A stretch of 64,000 nucleotides of DNA from Galactobacter caseinivorans (GCF_003640665.1 NZ_QQXL01000002.1:124001-188000); one strand, 5' to 3'; shown: positions 27,843-37,097, counted from the stretch's first letter. Numbers and translations: made by a program. Notes: generated by a model not told the origin, from the sequence alone.

Positions 27843-29366
27843 GTGAGACGAGCTAAAATCGTCGTCACGTTCGGACCCGCCATCGCCACCCTGGATAAGG
27901 CCAGGGAAGCGATTGAGGCAGGCATGAATGTGGCGCGACTCAACATGAGCCACGGCGACCACGCAACCCACGCGGACATTCTGGCGAATCTTCGCCAGGC
28001 GTCCTCTGACCTCCAGCAGCCCATCGGCGTCTTTGCCGATCTGCAGGGGCCCAAGATCCGCCTCGAGACCTTCGCGAACGGCCCCCACCTGCTCAAGGAG
28101 GGTGACAAGTTCACCATCACGACGCGGGATGTGCCGGGCGACGCCACGGAGTGTGGCACCACGTTTAAGGGACTTCCCGGAGACGTTGCCCCGGGCGATG
28201 CGCTGCTGATCAACGATGGCAAGGTGCGCCTGCGCGCCGTGTCCGTGACGGACACCGACGTGGTGACTGAGGTCATCGTCGGCGGAGAGGTGTCCAACAA
28301 CAAGGGCATCAACCTGCCCGGCGTTGCCGTGAACGTCCCCGCCTTGAGCGAGAAGGACGAGGACGACCTGCGCTGGTCGCTGCGTGCCGGCGTGGACATG
28401 ATCGCGCTCTCCTTTGTGCGCCGTGCCGACGACATCGATCGCGTGCACCAGATCATGGAAGAGGAGGGGCGCCGCGTCCCCGTCATCGCCAAGATCGAGA
28501 AGCCGCAGGCCGTGGAGGCCCTGGAAGAAATCATCGACGCGTTTGACGCCATCATGGTGGCGCGCGGCGACTTGGGCGTCGAGCTGCCCCTGGAGGACGT
28601 GCCGATCGTTCAGAAGCGCGCCGTGGAGCTGGCGCGCCGCTGGGCCAAGCCGGTCATCGTCGCCACTCAGGTCCTGGAGTCCATGATTGACGCCCCGACG
28701 CCGACGCGCGCCGAGACCTCCGACTGCGCCAACGCCGTCCTTGACGGCGCGGATGCGGTGATGCTCTCCGGCGAGACCAGCGTGGGCAAGTACGCGATCG
28801 GCGCCATCAAGACCATGGCGCGGATCATCGAGTCCACCGAGGATCACGGGCTCACCCGCATTCCGCCGCTGCTGGCCCGCCCCCGCACACGCGGTGGCGC
28901 CGTCACGCGCGCCGCCGTAGAGGTGGCACAGGAGGTGGGTGCCAAGTTCATCGTTGGCTTCACCCAGACCGGAGACTCGGCCCGCCGCCTCTCCCGTATG
29001 CGCCCGGAGACGCCGATGTTTGGCTTCACCTCCAATCGCCAGACGGTGAACTACATGTGCCTCATCTGGGGCATCACCCCGCGCCTGGTGGAGTTTGTGG
29101 ACCACACCGACAAGATGAGCCAGCAGGTGGAGGAGGAACTCCTCGCGCTGAAGCTGGTGGCTCAGGATGACATGGTGGTGGTGGTTTCGGGTTCGCCTCC
29201 AGGCAAGGCCGGCTCCACCAACTCATTGCGCGTGCACCGCATTGGGGACATCCTTGAGGGTGGCCCGGCCGGTGAGCGCAACGAGAAGCGTCATGAGGAG
29301 ATTCGTCCTTGGCGCACCCGTGAACAGGCCGCGGTGGACATCGTCCGTCGCATGAACGAGCGCTGA
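27843..29366 (+). CDS. pyk: Pyruvate kinase
   Basis: The 507-residue glycolytic enzyme makes pyruvate and ATP from phosphoenolpyruvate. Visible motifs are RRAKIVVTFGPA, GMNVARLNMSHGDH, FADLQGPKIRLE, IAKIEKPQAVEAL and MVARGDLGVELPLEDV, followed by the C-terminal regulatory domain. It ends at about 507 residues, slightly longer than most, with an extra basic tail (GPAGERNEKRHEEIRPW) after HRIGDIL. The start is a GTG giving the normal N-terminus. A terminator shared with the convergent pdtaR follows. Confidence 0.96.
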   Translation: MRRAKIVVTFGPAIATLDKAREAIEAGMNVARLNMSHGDHATHADILANLRQASSDLQQPIGVFADLQGPKIRLETFANGPHLLKEGDKFTITTRDVPGDATECGTTFKGLPGDVAPGDALLINDGKVRLRAVSVTDTDVVTEVIVGGEVSNNKGINLPGVAVNVPALSEKDEDDLRWSLRAGVDMIALSFVRRADDIDRVHQIMEEEGRRVPVIAKIEKPQAVEALEEIIDAFDAIMVARGDLGVELPLEDVPIVQKRAVELARRWAKPVIVATQVLESMIDAPTPTRAETSDCANAVLDGADAVMLSGETSVGKYAIGAIKTMARIIESTEDHGLTRIPPLLARPRTRGGAVTRAAVEVAQEVGAKFIVGFTQTGDSARRLSRMRPETPMFGFTSNRQTVNYMCLIWGITPRLVEFVDHTDKMSQQVEEELLALKLVAQDDMVVVVSGSPPGKAGSTNSLRVHRIGDILEGGPAGERNEKRHEEIRPWRTREQAAVDIVRRMNER

Positions 29367-29404
29367 TCCTGCGCTGAGTCCAGCGGCAAGCCTGCCGGAC
29401 ACGA

Positions 29405-29443
29405 CAAAGCCGCCGCACCCCTCTTCGGGGAGCGGCGGCTTTG
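29405..29443. terminator. Bidirectional terminator between pyk and pdtaR
   Basis: A 12-bp stem CAAAGCCGCCGC/GCGGCGGCTTTG with an inner CCCC/GGGG extension lies between the converging stops. A-rich and T-containing edges on both sides allow use from either strand. Confidence 0.85.
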
Positions 29444-29483
29444 CGCTGTCCGTATGGAGTCGGAAGGCCGTGCCTGCCGGTGC

Positions 29484-30068
29484 TTAGCCCTTGATCTGAT
29501 CCAGCACTGCGTCTGCGACCTCTCGCATCGAGAGCCGCCGATCCATGGAGGTCTTCTGGATCCACCGGAACGCGTCCGGCTCCGTGAGGTTGAGCTGTTC
29601 CATGAGCCGGCTCTTGGCGCGGTCCACCAGCTTGCGGGTCTCAAACTGCTCCTGCAGATCGGAGATCTCCGCAGCCAAGGCGGAGATCTGCTCGCCACGG
29701 GAGATCGCGATCTCGATGGCGGGGACCAGGTCCGCGGCGGTGAACGGCTTGACCACATAGGCCATGGCTCCGGCCTCCTGCGCGCGCTCCACCAGTTCGC
29801 GCTGGCTGAAGGCGGTGAGCAGGACCACGGGCGCAATCCGCTCCGCGGTCAGGGTCGCCGCAGCCGTGATGCCGTCCATGATGGGCATCTTGACGTCCAT
29901 GAGGACCAGGTCGGGGCGGAACTCGCGTGCCAGTTCCACGGCCTGCTCGCCGTTGACCGCCTGAGCGACCACGTCATAGCCCTCGTGTTCAAGCATCTCG
30001 ACGATGTCGAGTCGAATGAGGGTCTCGTCTTCAGCAACAACAACGCGACGAGCGGGCTGGGTGCTCAT
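29484..30068 (-). CDS. pdtaR: ANTAR-domain response regulator (PdtaR)
   Basis: The 194-residue protein has a receiver domain (residues 8-125; acidic pocket Glu13-Asp14, phosphoacceptor Asp58 in LVLMDVKMP, Lys in VVKPF) and a C-terminal ANTAR RNA-binding domain (about 133-190, LVDRAKSRLMEQLNLTEPDAFRWIQ). PdtaR proteins are phosphorylated by the histidine kinase PdtaS and act as antiterminators on ANTAR-hairpin RNAs. No kinase gene is nearby, matching the split PdtaS/PdtaR arrangement of Mycobacterium. AAGGAG precedes the ATG at 30068; the longer frame would run through the tRNA-Leu gene. Confidence 0.93.
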   Translation of the reverse strand: MSTQPARRVVVAEDETLIRLDIVEMLEHEGYDVVAQAVNGEQAVELAREFRPDLVLMDVKMPIMDGITAAATLTAERIAPVVLLTAFSQRELVERAQEAGAMAYVVKPFTAADLVPAIEIAISRGEQISALAAEISDLQEQFETRKLVDRAKSRLMEQLNLTEPDAFRWIQKTSMDRRLSMREVADAVLDQIKG

Positions 30069-30159
30069 GTGAGCGGCTCCTTGGATGGGTGCGGCAGGTG
30101 GCTGGTGAGCTCGATGTGCGAGTTCACCCCTCAGCCTAGTAGAGTAGAGCGAGTGCCTC

Positions 30160-30244
30160 GCCCGAGTGGCGGAATTGGTAGACGCACCGCACTCAAAATG
30201 CGGCGATGAAAGTCGTGCGGGTTCGAGTCCCGCCTCGGGCACCA
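30160..30244 (+). tRNA. tRNA-Leu(CAA)
   Basis: A class II tRNA with acceptor GCCCGAG/CTCGGGC, anticodon arm CCGCA-CTCAAAA-TGCGG (anticodon CAA), a long variable arm, T-loop TTCGAGT, discriminator A and encoded CCA. Confidence 0.96.
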
Positions 30245-30248
30245 CAGC

Positions 30249-30278
30249 AAGGCCCCCACACTCCGGTGTGGGGGCCTT
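30249..30278 (+). terminator. Terminator of tRNA-Leu
   Basis: A perfect 13-bp stem AAGGCCCCCACAC with TCCG loop lies five bases after the tRNA and is followed by CGCGTTTCC. Confidence 0.88.
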
Positions 30279-30329
30279 CGCGTTTCCCGGACCGCGCCCG
30301 CTGAGCCCCCTGTCCACCCCAGCAGGGAA

Positions 30330-30357
30330 TTGACCCTTAGCGCACAGGCTTTAGTAT
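30330..30357 (+). promoter_or_regulatory. Sigma-70-type promoter of pit
   Basis: TTGACC (30330-30335) and TAGTAT (30352-30357) are separated by 16 bases, a good housekeeping promoter, placing the 5' end about 95 bases before the pit start. No phosphate (PhoP) box was identified with confidence. Confidence 0.65.
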
Positions 30358-30459
30358 GGTTCCGGCCCTATGTCTGAACGCAGGGTGAACGCCCGGTGAC
30401 CCACGCCCTCCCGTGGGGTGAACGGCACGTCCGTCCCGTCATCTCAACAGAGGAAATGC

Positions 30460-31995
30460 ATGGACCCGCTCCTGCTCGTGGTCATTGTCATCGCCCTGGC
30501 GTTGTTCTTCGACTTCACCAACGGCTTCCACGACACCGCCAACGCCATGGCCACCCCCATCGCCACCGGCGCCATCAAACCCAAAACCGCGGTGGCCCTG
30601 GCCGCCGTGCTGAACCTGGTGGGTGCCTTCCTCTCCACAGAGGTGGCCAAGACCGTCTCCCACGGCATCATCAACGAAGGCGACGGATCCGGCAGTGTGG
30701 CCATCACGCCGTCGATCATTCTTGCCGGGCTCATGGGCGCCGTGGTCTGGAACCTGTTGACCTGGTTGCTTGGACTTCCCTCCAGCTCCTCCCACGCGCT
30801 CTTTGGTGGGCTGATCGGCGCCGCGATTGTGGGCGCCGGCTTCGGGGCCGTGAACTACGGGACCCTGGTGGATAAGGTGCTGTTGCCCGCCCTGGCCGCG
30901 CCGCTGATTGCGGGCTTTGCCGCCTACCTTGCCACCAAGTTGGCCTATTGGATCACCAAGCGCCCCTCCGGCTCCGCCTCTCCCAGGCGCGGCGGTTTCC
31001 GCGTGGGACAGATCTTCTCCTCCTCGCTGGTGGCGCTGGCCCACGGCACCAATGACGCCCAGAAGACCATGGGCATCATCACCCTGGTCCTGATCTCCGC
31101 TGGGCATCAAAGCAAGGGCAGCGGGCCCGAGTTCTGGGTGGTCGCTGCGTGTGCCGTCGCGATTGCGCTGGGCACCTACACCGGCGGCTGGCGCATCATT
31201 CGCACCATGGGCACGGGCCTCACCGATGTGAAGCCGGCCCAGGGCTTTGCGGCCGAGGTCTCCACCGCGTCCGCCATCCTGGCCTCTTCCCACATGGGCT
31301 TTGCGCTCTCCACCACGCAGGTGGCCTCCGGCTCCGTGATTGGCTCCGGCCTGGGCCGCAAGGGCGCCGGCGTGCGCTGGCGCACCGCAGGGAAGATCGC
31401 GACGGGCTGGCTGTTCACCCTTCCCGCCTCCGCCGCTGTCGGGGCTATCGCCGCGGCACTCACGCACCTTGGCCTGCCCGGCCTGATCGTCCTCATCGTG
31501 CTTGGCCTCACCGCGATCACGGGCATCTTTGTGCTGTCCCAGCGCCAGTCGGTGACCCATGACAACGCCATGGCGGACGTTGAGGCCTCCAGCGCGGCCG
31601 TGCACATTCCCAGCAAGAAGGAGCGCCGTGCCGCCGGGCGCCAGGCCCGCGAGGCCGCTTCTCAGGCGCGCAAGGCCCGCAAGGCGGCCGACGAGGCCGC
31701 GAAGCAGGCCAAGGAGGCCAAGCACCAGGCCGCGACCGAGCTGCGCGACGCCCGCCGTCGCCTCGATCGCGACGATGCGGCGACCCGCTCGCTGCGTACG
31801 CCCTCTGCCGCCACCCCCGCTGACACGCTCGACGCCGCCGCTGACGCCGGCTCCGGCGTGTCGGAACCGTCCGACGTCGAGCGGGCCGCTGACTCGCGGG
31901 CCGTTGAACCGTCCAACGCGGGTGGCTCACGCACCGCACCCGCAGCTCCGGAGGGCCAGCACCGCCCGGAGTCCAACCCCACCCAGGAGCGCTGA
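30460..31995 (+). CDS. pit: PiT-family inorganic phosphate permease with C-terminal coiled coil
   Basis: The 511-residue permease takes up phosphate (usually as a metal-phosphate complex) driven by protons. The duplicated PiT signatures are present: FFDFTNGFHDTANAMATPIATGAI near residue 15 (given here as FDFTNGFHDTANAMATPIAT) and VALAHGTNDAQKTMGII in the second half. The transmembrane core ends near residue 365. The remaining 140 residues are an unusual Ala/Lys/Arg/Glu-rich helix (repeated AAxQAxEA units) followed by an acidic Ser/Pro tail. AGAGGA precedes the ATG. A small membrane protein follows 3 bp later. Confidence 0.93.
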   Translation: MDPLLLVVIVIALALFFDFTNGFHDTANAMATPIATGAIKPKTAVALAAVLNLVGAFLSTEVAKTVSHGIINEGDGSGSVAITPSIILAGLMGAVVWNLLTWLLGLPSSSSHALFGGLIGAAIVGAGFGAVNYGTLVDKVLLPALAAPLIAGFAAYLATKLAYWITKRPSGSASPRRGGFRVGQIFSSSLVALAHGTNDAQKTMGIITLVLISAGHQSKGSGPEFWVVAACAVAIALGTYTGGWRIIRTMGTGLTDVKPAQGFAAEVSTASAILASSHMGFALSTTQVASGSVIGSGLGRKGAGVRWRTAGKIATGWLFTLPASAAVGAIAAALTHLGLPGLIVLIVLGLTAITGIFVLSQRQSVTHDNAMADVEASSAAVHIPSKKERRAAGRQAREAASQARKARKAADEAAKQAKEAKHQAATELRDARRRLDRDDAATRSLRTPSAATPADTLDAAADAGSGVSEPSDVERAADSRAVEPSNAGGSRTAPAAPEGQHRPESNPTQER

Positions 31996-31998
31996 CCC

Positions 31999-32232
31999 AT
32001 GATCGAGTGGATCTCATTTGTGCAGGTCGCCGGCGCAACCATGATCTCCGCGCTGCTGGTCGTGGGGCTGTATGGCCTCGGCGTGCGGCTCCAGGCGGTC
32101 GCTGAGGATCAGAACCGAAACCGGACCCTGCAGCGAGCGGGGTCATGGCTGTGCTTTGGCCTCTGCGGGGTGCTGGTGCTGTTCGGGATCATCCTGATCA
32201 TCCCGGCCCTGCACTCCATCGTTGGGCTCTAG
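31999..32232 (+). CDS. Small two-helix membrane protein linked to pit
   Basis: The 77-residue protein has two hydrophobic helices (about residues 8-28 and 50-72) joined by a polar segment (LQAVAEDQNRNRTLQRAG). Its ATG is three bases after the pit stop, so it is co-transcribed. A similar small membrane gene accompanies pitA in M. tuberculosis (Rv0544c/Rv0545c), making it a probable accessory of the phosphate permease. Its function is unknown. Confidence 0.8.
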   Translation: MIEWISFVQVAGATMISALLVVGLYGLGVRLQAVAEDQNRNRTLQRAGSWLCFGLCGVLVLFGIILIIPALHSIVGL

Positions 32233-32253
32233 CCTTCCGATTCTCAGCGCGTC

Positions 32254-32715
32254 TCAGCGCGGGTCAAGTAGCTGATTGGTGATGCGCGCTGTGGCGATGC
32301 GCTTGCCCGCCTCGTCAAAAACCTCGATCTGGTGCGAGGTGCTGCTGCGGCCCAGGTGCAGGGGAGTGCAGATGCCCCGGACCACGCCGGAGCTGGCCCC
32401 GCGGTGGTGGGTGATGTTCAGGTCCACGCCCACCGGGTTCTTGCGGCCCTGGGTGTGGATCGCGGCGGCGAAGGAGCCCAGCGTCTCCGCGAGCGCGGCG
32501 GTGGCCCCGCCGTGCAGGATCCCGACCACCTGCTGATTACCCTGAACCGGCATGGTGGCGACCACCCGCTCCACGGTGAGTTCCTCGAAGTGAATGCCGA
32601 GTTTGGGGCCAAGGGTTCCCACGCCGTGGCTGGTCAGCATGGGCCAGATCTCGAGGGGGACGCCGGCCTCGGTGAGCTGGGCGGCAAACGGGTGGGATGC
32701 GAAGTTGTCAGTCAT
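32254..32715 (-). CDS. PaaI-type hotdog thioesterase
   Basis: The 153-residue protein has the hotdog-fold thioesterase pattern of the PaaI/YbdB group, with GNQQVVGILHGGATAALAETLGS (HGG motif and catalytic acid region) and VGVDLNITHHRGASSGVVRG. These enzymes hydrolyse acyl-CoA or aryl-CoA esters; the physiological substrate is not readable. The start MTDNFASHP (32715) was chosen as the normal N-terminus; the in-frame extension would run into polA. It is divergent from polA with only 19 bp between start codons. Confidence 0.88.
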   Translation of the reverse strand: MTDNFASHPFAAQLTEAGVPLEIWPMLTSHGVGTLGPKLGIHFEELTVERVVATMPVQGNQQVVGILHGGATAALAETLGSFAAAIHTQGRKNPVGVDLNITHHRGASSGVVRGICTPLHLGRSSTSHQIEVFDEAGKRIATARITNQLLDPR

Positions 32716-32734
32716 GGGCACTAGGCTTGCAGTT

Positions 32735-35491
32735 GTGAGTCCAGCCGCCAAGTCTTCCTCCGTGTCCTCCGCCGCCGCTAGCGCCTCCGGTGAGGCCAAG
32801 CGCCCCCGGCTGCTCATCCTTGATGGGCACTCCATGGCCTTCCGCGCCTTCTTTGCGCTCCCGGCGGATAACTTCTTGACGGCCACCGGTCAGTACACCA
32901 ATGGCGTGTACGGCTTCGTGGCCATGCTGCTCAAGATGATTGAGCAGCGCGAGCCCACTCACGTCGCGGTGGCCTTTGACCTGGACACGCCCACCTTCCG
33001 TTCGGAGTCCTATGCCGAGTACAAGGGCGGGCGCAACGCGACGCCGGAGGAGTTCAAGGGCCAGATCCCGCTGATTGATCAGGTCATGGGCGCCCTGAAT
33101 ATCGTCACGATCACCAAGGATGGCTACGAGGCGGATGACATCCTCGCGACCCTCTCCTCGCGTGGAGAGCGGGACGGCTTTGACGTGATTGTGGTCTCCG
33201 GTGATCGCGACGCGTTCCAACTCATCGATGAGCACGTCACGGTGCTGTACCCCAAGAAGGGCATCTCAGACCTCCCGCCCATGGACGCGGCCGCGGTGTT
33301 TGAGAAGTACGGCGTGCAGCCTGCCAACTACCCGGACCTGGCGGCGCTGGTGGGTGAGAAGGCGGATAACCTGCCGGGCATCCCCGGCGTGGGTCCCAAG
33401 ACGGCGGCGAAGTGGATTTCCCTCTACGGAGACACGGAGGGGGTGCTGGCCCACGCAGACGAGGTCAAGGGCAAGGCGGGCGAGAGCCTGCGGGCACACA
33501 TGGACGATGTGCGCCGTAACCGCGAGCTCAACGCGCTGCTGCGTGACCTTGACCTGCCGCAGACCTGGGCGGAGATGGAGCTGCGTGCCCCCAACTCCGA
33601 GCTGGTGGATGAGCTCTTCAACGTCTTGGAGTTCAGGACGCTGCGCAAGCGTGTGGCGGACGTGTTCGCGGCCCCAGAGGAGCCAAAGGAACTGACCGAG
33701 GTGGCCCAGGCGCTCCTGCCCACGACCGCCAAGGAGCTGAACGCCTACCTCGATGCCGCCCCAGAGGCACTGCAGGCCCTGGACGTGGTGCTGGAGCCGG
33801 TGGCGGGGGCGTCCCCTGGGACGCCGGATGAGGTTCTGGCCATCGGCTTGGCGCGGGAGGGCGCCACCGCGTGGCTGGACCCGACCCAGCTCGACGACGC
33901 GAGCAGCCGCGCGCTCTCGGCCTACCTCGCGGACGGTGCGCGTCCCAAGGTCATGCATGACTACAAGCGCTCGTTTAAGGCGCTCCGGGCCCGCGGCCTG
34001 GAGCTGAGCGGCGTGGTAGATGACACCATGATCTCTGCCTATCTGGACCAGCCGGATCGGCGCAGCCACGATGTGGTGGATCTGGTGCAGGTCTACCTGC
34101 ACGAGTCCCTGGAGGAGGAGCCTGCCTCCGCCCAAGGCGAGCTGGCCCTTGATTTGGACGGCGGCGACGGCGCTGAGGCGGCGCGCGCGGCACACTCGGT
34201 GCGGCGCGCCGATTCCATCCTTCGCCTGCACCAGGAACTGGCGGAGCGGCTGGCGCAGAACGGCCAAGGCGCCCTGCTCACCGACCTGGAGCTGCCGCTC
34301 TCTCGCATCTTGGCTGACATGGAGGACGCCGGGATTGCCGTGGACGTGCCCGCGCTGGAGGCACTCATGGATCAGTTCAAGGCGACCATGGAACAGGCCA
34401 AGCAGGAGGCCTACGAGGCCATTGGTCATGAGGTCAATCTGGGTTCGCCCAAGCAGCTCCAGGTGGTCCTCTTTGAGGAGCTTGAGCTACCCAAGACCAA
34501 GAAAATCAAGACCGGATTCACCACGGACGCGGCCAGCCTGCAGGAGCTGCTAGAGAAGACGGGGCACCCGTTCCTGGTGGCGCTCATGGCCCACCGCGAC
34601 GCCTCCAAGCTGCGCCAGACGGTGGAGGGGCTGCGCAAGGCGGTGTCAGAGGACGGACGCATTCACACCACGTACGCCCAGACCATCGCCGCCACCGGCC
34701 GGCTCTCTTCGTTGAACCCCAATCTGCAAAACATCCCCGTGCGTTCGGAGGAGGGCCGCCGCATTCGCGAGGTCTTCACCGTTGGCCAGGGCTACGAGAC
34801 GCTGCTGACGGCGGACTACTCGCAGATTGAGATGCGCATCCTGGTGCACCTGGCAGAGGACGAGGCGCTGATTCAGGCGTTCAAGGACGGAGAGGACCTG
34901 CACCGCTTTGTGGGCGCCCACGTCTTTGATGTTGCCCCGGAGGATGTCACCTCCGCCATGCGCTCCAAGGTCAAGGCCATGTCTTATGGCCTGGCGTACG
35001 GCCTGAGCCAGTTTGGTCTGTCCAAGCAGCTCAACATCTCAGTCGATGAGGCGCGGACGCTGATGAAGGACTACTACGCACGCTTTGGCGCGGTGAAGAC
35101 CTACCTGGCGGAGGTCGTCATGAAGGCCAAGGATGACCTCTACACGGAGACGCTCCTGGGGCGCAGGCGCAATCTGCCGGACCTGGCCTCTGACGTGCGC
35201 CAGCTCCGGGACATCGCCGAGCGCGCCGCGCTGAACGCGCCGATTCAGGGATCCGCCGCGGACATCATCAAGCTAGCCATGCTCGCCGTCCGCCGTCGCC
35301 TTGACGCGGAGGGGCTCAATTCCCGCCTGCTGTTGCAGGTGCATGACGAACTCATCGTGGAGGTGGCACCCGGGGAGCGCCAGGCCGTGGAGGCCCTCCT
35401 AGTGGAGGAGATGGGCTCCGCGATGGAACTCAAGGTGCCGCTGGACGTGCACGTCGGCAGCGGCCGCACCTGGCAGGACGCCGGGCACTAG
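32735..35491 (+). CDS. polA: DNA polymerase I
   Basis: The 918-residue polymerase fills gaps in repair and removes primers. It has an N-terminal 5' nuclease (about residues 25-320, LILDGHSMAFRAFF, YEADDILATL, VGEKADNLPGIPGVGPKTA), a central 3'-5' exonuclease-like domain lacking the catalytic DxE motif and so probably inactive as in other Actinobacteria, and the polymerase domain: motif A from Asp694 (DYSQIEMRI), motif B KAMSYGLAYGLSQFGL and motif C His870-Asp-Glu. The GTG at 32735 was chosen because TAGGCT (32722-32727) ends seven bases upstream, a leaderless layout. A Ser/Ala-rich lead of about 20 residues precedes the nuclease domain. Confidence 0.97.
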   Translation: MSPAAKSSSVSSAAASASGEAKRPRLLILDGHSMAFRAFFALPADNFLTATGQYTNGVYGFVAMLLKMIEQREPTHVAVAFDLDTPTFRSESYAEYKGGRNATPEEFKGQIPLIDQVMGALNIVTITKDGYEADDILATLSSRGERDGFDVIVVSGDRDAFQLIDEHVTVLYPKKGISDLPPMDAAAVFEKYGVQPANYPDLAALVGEKADNLPGIPGVGPKTAAKWISLYGDTEGVLAHADEVKGKAGESLRAHMDDVRRNRELNALLRDLDLPQTWAEMELRAPNSELVDELFNVLEFRTLRKRVADVFAAPEEPKELTEVAQALLPTTAKELNAYLDAAPEALQALDVVLEPVAGASPGTPDEVLAIGLAREGATAWLDPTQLDDASSRALSAYLADGARPKVMHDYKRSFKALRARGLELSGVVDDTMISAYLDQPDRRSHDVVDLVQVYLHESLEEEPASAQGELALDLDGGDGAEAARAAHSVRRADSILRLHQELAERLAQNGQGALLTDLELPLSRILADMEDAGIAVDVPALEALMDQFKATMEQAKQEAYEAIGHEVNLGSPKQLQVVLFEELELPKTKKIKTGFTTDAASLQELLEKTGHPFLVALMAHRDASKLRQTVEGLRKAVSEDGRIHTTYAQTIAATGRLSSLNPNLQNIPVRSEEGRRIREVFTVGQGYETLLTADYSQIEMRILVHLAEDEALIQAFKDGEDLHRFVGAHVFDVAPEDVTSAMRSKVKAMSYGLAYGLSQFGLSKQLNISVDEARTLMKDYYARFGAVKTYLAEVVMKAKDDLYTETLLGRRRNLPDLASDVRQLRDIAERAALNAPIQGSAADIIKLAMLAVRRRLDAEGLNSRLLLQVHDELIVEVAPGERQAVEALLVEEMGSAMELKVPLDVHVGSGRTWQDAGH

Positions 35492-35575
35492 CCGGCCGCC
35501 GCATCACCGCGGCGCGCCATCACAGCGCTTCACAAGAGACCTACACAGACGACCAGGAAAGGGCAGCTGCCCAGC

Positions 35576-36883
35576 ATGAGCGAACTGCGTTTTGAAAGCT
35601 TCACCGTCCAAGGCGAGCCCGGCTCAGCGGATCCCCGCGGCGCCGAATTTGTCAACGCCATTGACTACGGCTTCCTCGAGGCCGTGCGTGAGCCGGAGCA
35701 GTTGCTGACGCAGCTGGACCGTTTCCGCGCGGACGGCGCCCTGCTCAGTGCGGTCTATGACGACGAGCAGGACCCGCGCGCCGTGGAGGCCGCTCGCCCG
35801 GTGGCGACCTTCGGTGAGTACCTGGGGCAGGTCTGCGTGGCTGAGGGAGAGGTGCTCCCTTCCCACATGATCACGGAGGTGACGGTCCGGGGCACCCACC
35901 GCCGCCGCGGCATTCTTTCGCGGCAGATGCGCGCGGGCCTGCAGCGAGCCCGGGAGCAGAATCTGCCCCTGGCGCTCCTGACGACCTCCGAGGGTGGGAT
36001 CTACGGACGCTTTGGCTTTGGCATCGCGGCGGAGTCCGCCACGGTGACGGTTCAGGCGCGCGGCGGCCTTGGCCTGCGACCGGAGGTCGCGGAGGCGCTG
36101 AAGGCCTCCGGACTGCGCACCTTTGTGCCCTCATGGGAGGCCTTCCCCGGCCTGTACCTGGACGCCTTTGCCGCCTTCCAGTCCGTGACTCCCGGCCAGA
36201 CCGGCCACACCCAGGCCTACCGCGACCGTGCGGCGGGCAGCAAGAATCCTTGGGGAGTTCCTGGCCAGGACACGGACTGGCGACCGCTGGTGGTCGTGGA
36301 TGAGGCCGGAGCCGTGCAGGGCTACGCCATCTCCTATGTGAAGGAGGTCCATCAGGACCAGGTCCTTCACATCGCGGACCTCGGCGCCGTGAATCCGCTC
36401 GCGGAGCTGGCCCTGTGGGAGGCGCTGGCGGCCACCGACCTGGTGGAATCGCTGCGCTGGCGCGAGGCGCCCCTTGACTTCGCCCTGCCCGCGGCGCTGG
36501 TGAATTACCGCGATGTGGCCACCGAGCGTCGTTCTGATCGCCTCTGGGCCCGCGTTCTTGACGTCGCGGCCGTTTTTGAGGCGCGCGGTCTGAGCCAAGA
36601 CGGGGCCCTTGCCCTGCGGGTGAGCGATCGGCTTGGACTGATCGAGGGGGAGTATCTCCTGACCCGTGAGGGCGGCGAGACGCTCGTGAAACCCGGCCCC
36701 GCGCCGTCGGGCACCGCCACTCTTGAGGTGGACGCGGAGACCCTTGGCTCCATCCTCTTCGGCACCGCCCGCGTCGCGAACCTGGTGGCGGTGGGCCGCG
36801 CCACGGCCATCGGCGCCACCGGCACCGAACTGGGACGCCTGCTGGACACCGAGCGCGCCTCGCGCAACAGCTACACCTTCTAA
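35576..36883 (+). CDS. GNAT acetyltransferase of the Eis family
   Basis: The 435-residue protein has the Eis layout: an N-terminal GNAT domain with the acetyl-CoA motif VTVRGTHRRRGILSRQM (about residues 101-117) and EGGIYGRFGFG, a second degenerate GNAT domain, and a C-terminal SCP2-like domain ending in Phe, whose C-terminal carboxylate serves catalysis in Eis enzymes. Relatives acetylate aminoglycosides or other amines at several positions; the natural substrate here is unknown. AAAGGGCAG precedes the ATG. It lies between polA and rpsA, independent of both. Confidence 0.87.
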   Translation: MSELRFESFTVQGEPGSADPRGAEFVNAIDYGFLEAVREPEQLLTQLDRFRADGALLSAVYDDEQDPRAVEAARPVATFGEYLGQVCVAEGEVLPSHMITEVTVRGTHRRRGILSRQMRAGLQRAREQNLPLALLTTSEGGIYGRFGFGIAAESATVTVQARGGLGLRPEVAEALKASGLRTFVPSWEAFPGLYLDAFAAFQSVTPGQTGHTQAYRDRAAGSKNPWGVPGQDTDWRPLVVVDEAGAVQGYAISYVKEVHQDQVLHIADLGAVNPLAELALWEALAATDLVESLRWREAPLDFALPAALVNYRDVATERRSDRLWARVLDVAAVFEARGLSQDGALALRVSDRLGLIEGEYLLTREGGETLVKPGPAPSGTATLEVDAETLGSILFGTARVANLVAVGRATAIGATGTELGRLLDTERASRNSYTF

Positions 36884-36885
36884 TT

Positions 36886-36931
36886 CACGCGCGCCCGCCG
36901 CCCCGCATTGCGGGGCCGGCGGGCGCGCGTG
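36886..36931 (+). terminator. Terminator after the Eis-like gene
   Basis: A 15-bp stem CACGCGCGCCCGCCG/CGGCGGGCGCGCGTG with an inner CCCCGC/GCGGGG hairpin begins three bases after the stop. It has no T-run, typical of GC-rich actinobacterial terminators. Confidence 0.75.
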
Positions 36932-36958
36932 TGAGGCCCGCCACGGCGCGTCGGCGCT

Positions 36959-36988
36959 TTGACCAGGCACCCCCTTGAGCCGTACACT
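36959..36988 (+). promoter_or_regulatory. Promoter of rpsA
   Basis: TTGACC (36959-36964) and TACACT (36983-36988) are separated by 18 bases. The transcript would have a leader of about 100 bases before the rpsA ATG. Confidence 0.7.
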
Positions 36989-37097
36989 GGAGCGGTCCGC
37001 GCCTTCTGTGCGCGGGAGCAATAAACCCAATCATCTTGGCGTGCGCCCCGAGTGTGCGCGCCGACCGACTTCCTATCCGCATCGGAGCCCCTTCTAC

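Noticed and set aside
32735-35491. Missing exonuclease residues in PolA as a sign of decay
   Set aside because: A degenerate 3'-5' exonuclease domain is usual for PolA of Actinobacteria; polymerase and 5' nuclease motifs are intact.
36989-37097. Riboswitch in the rpsA leader
   Set aside because: The leader has short GC palindromes, but no conserved riboswitch core was recognised.
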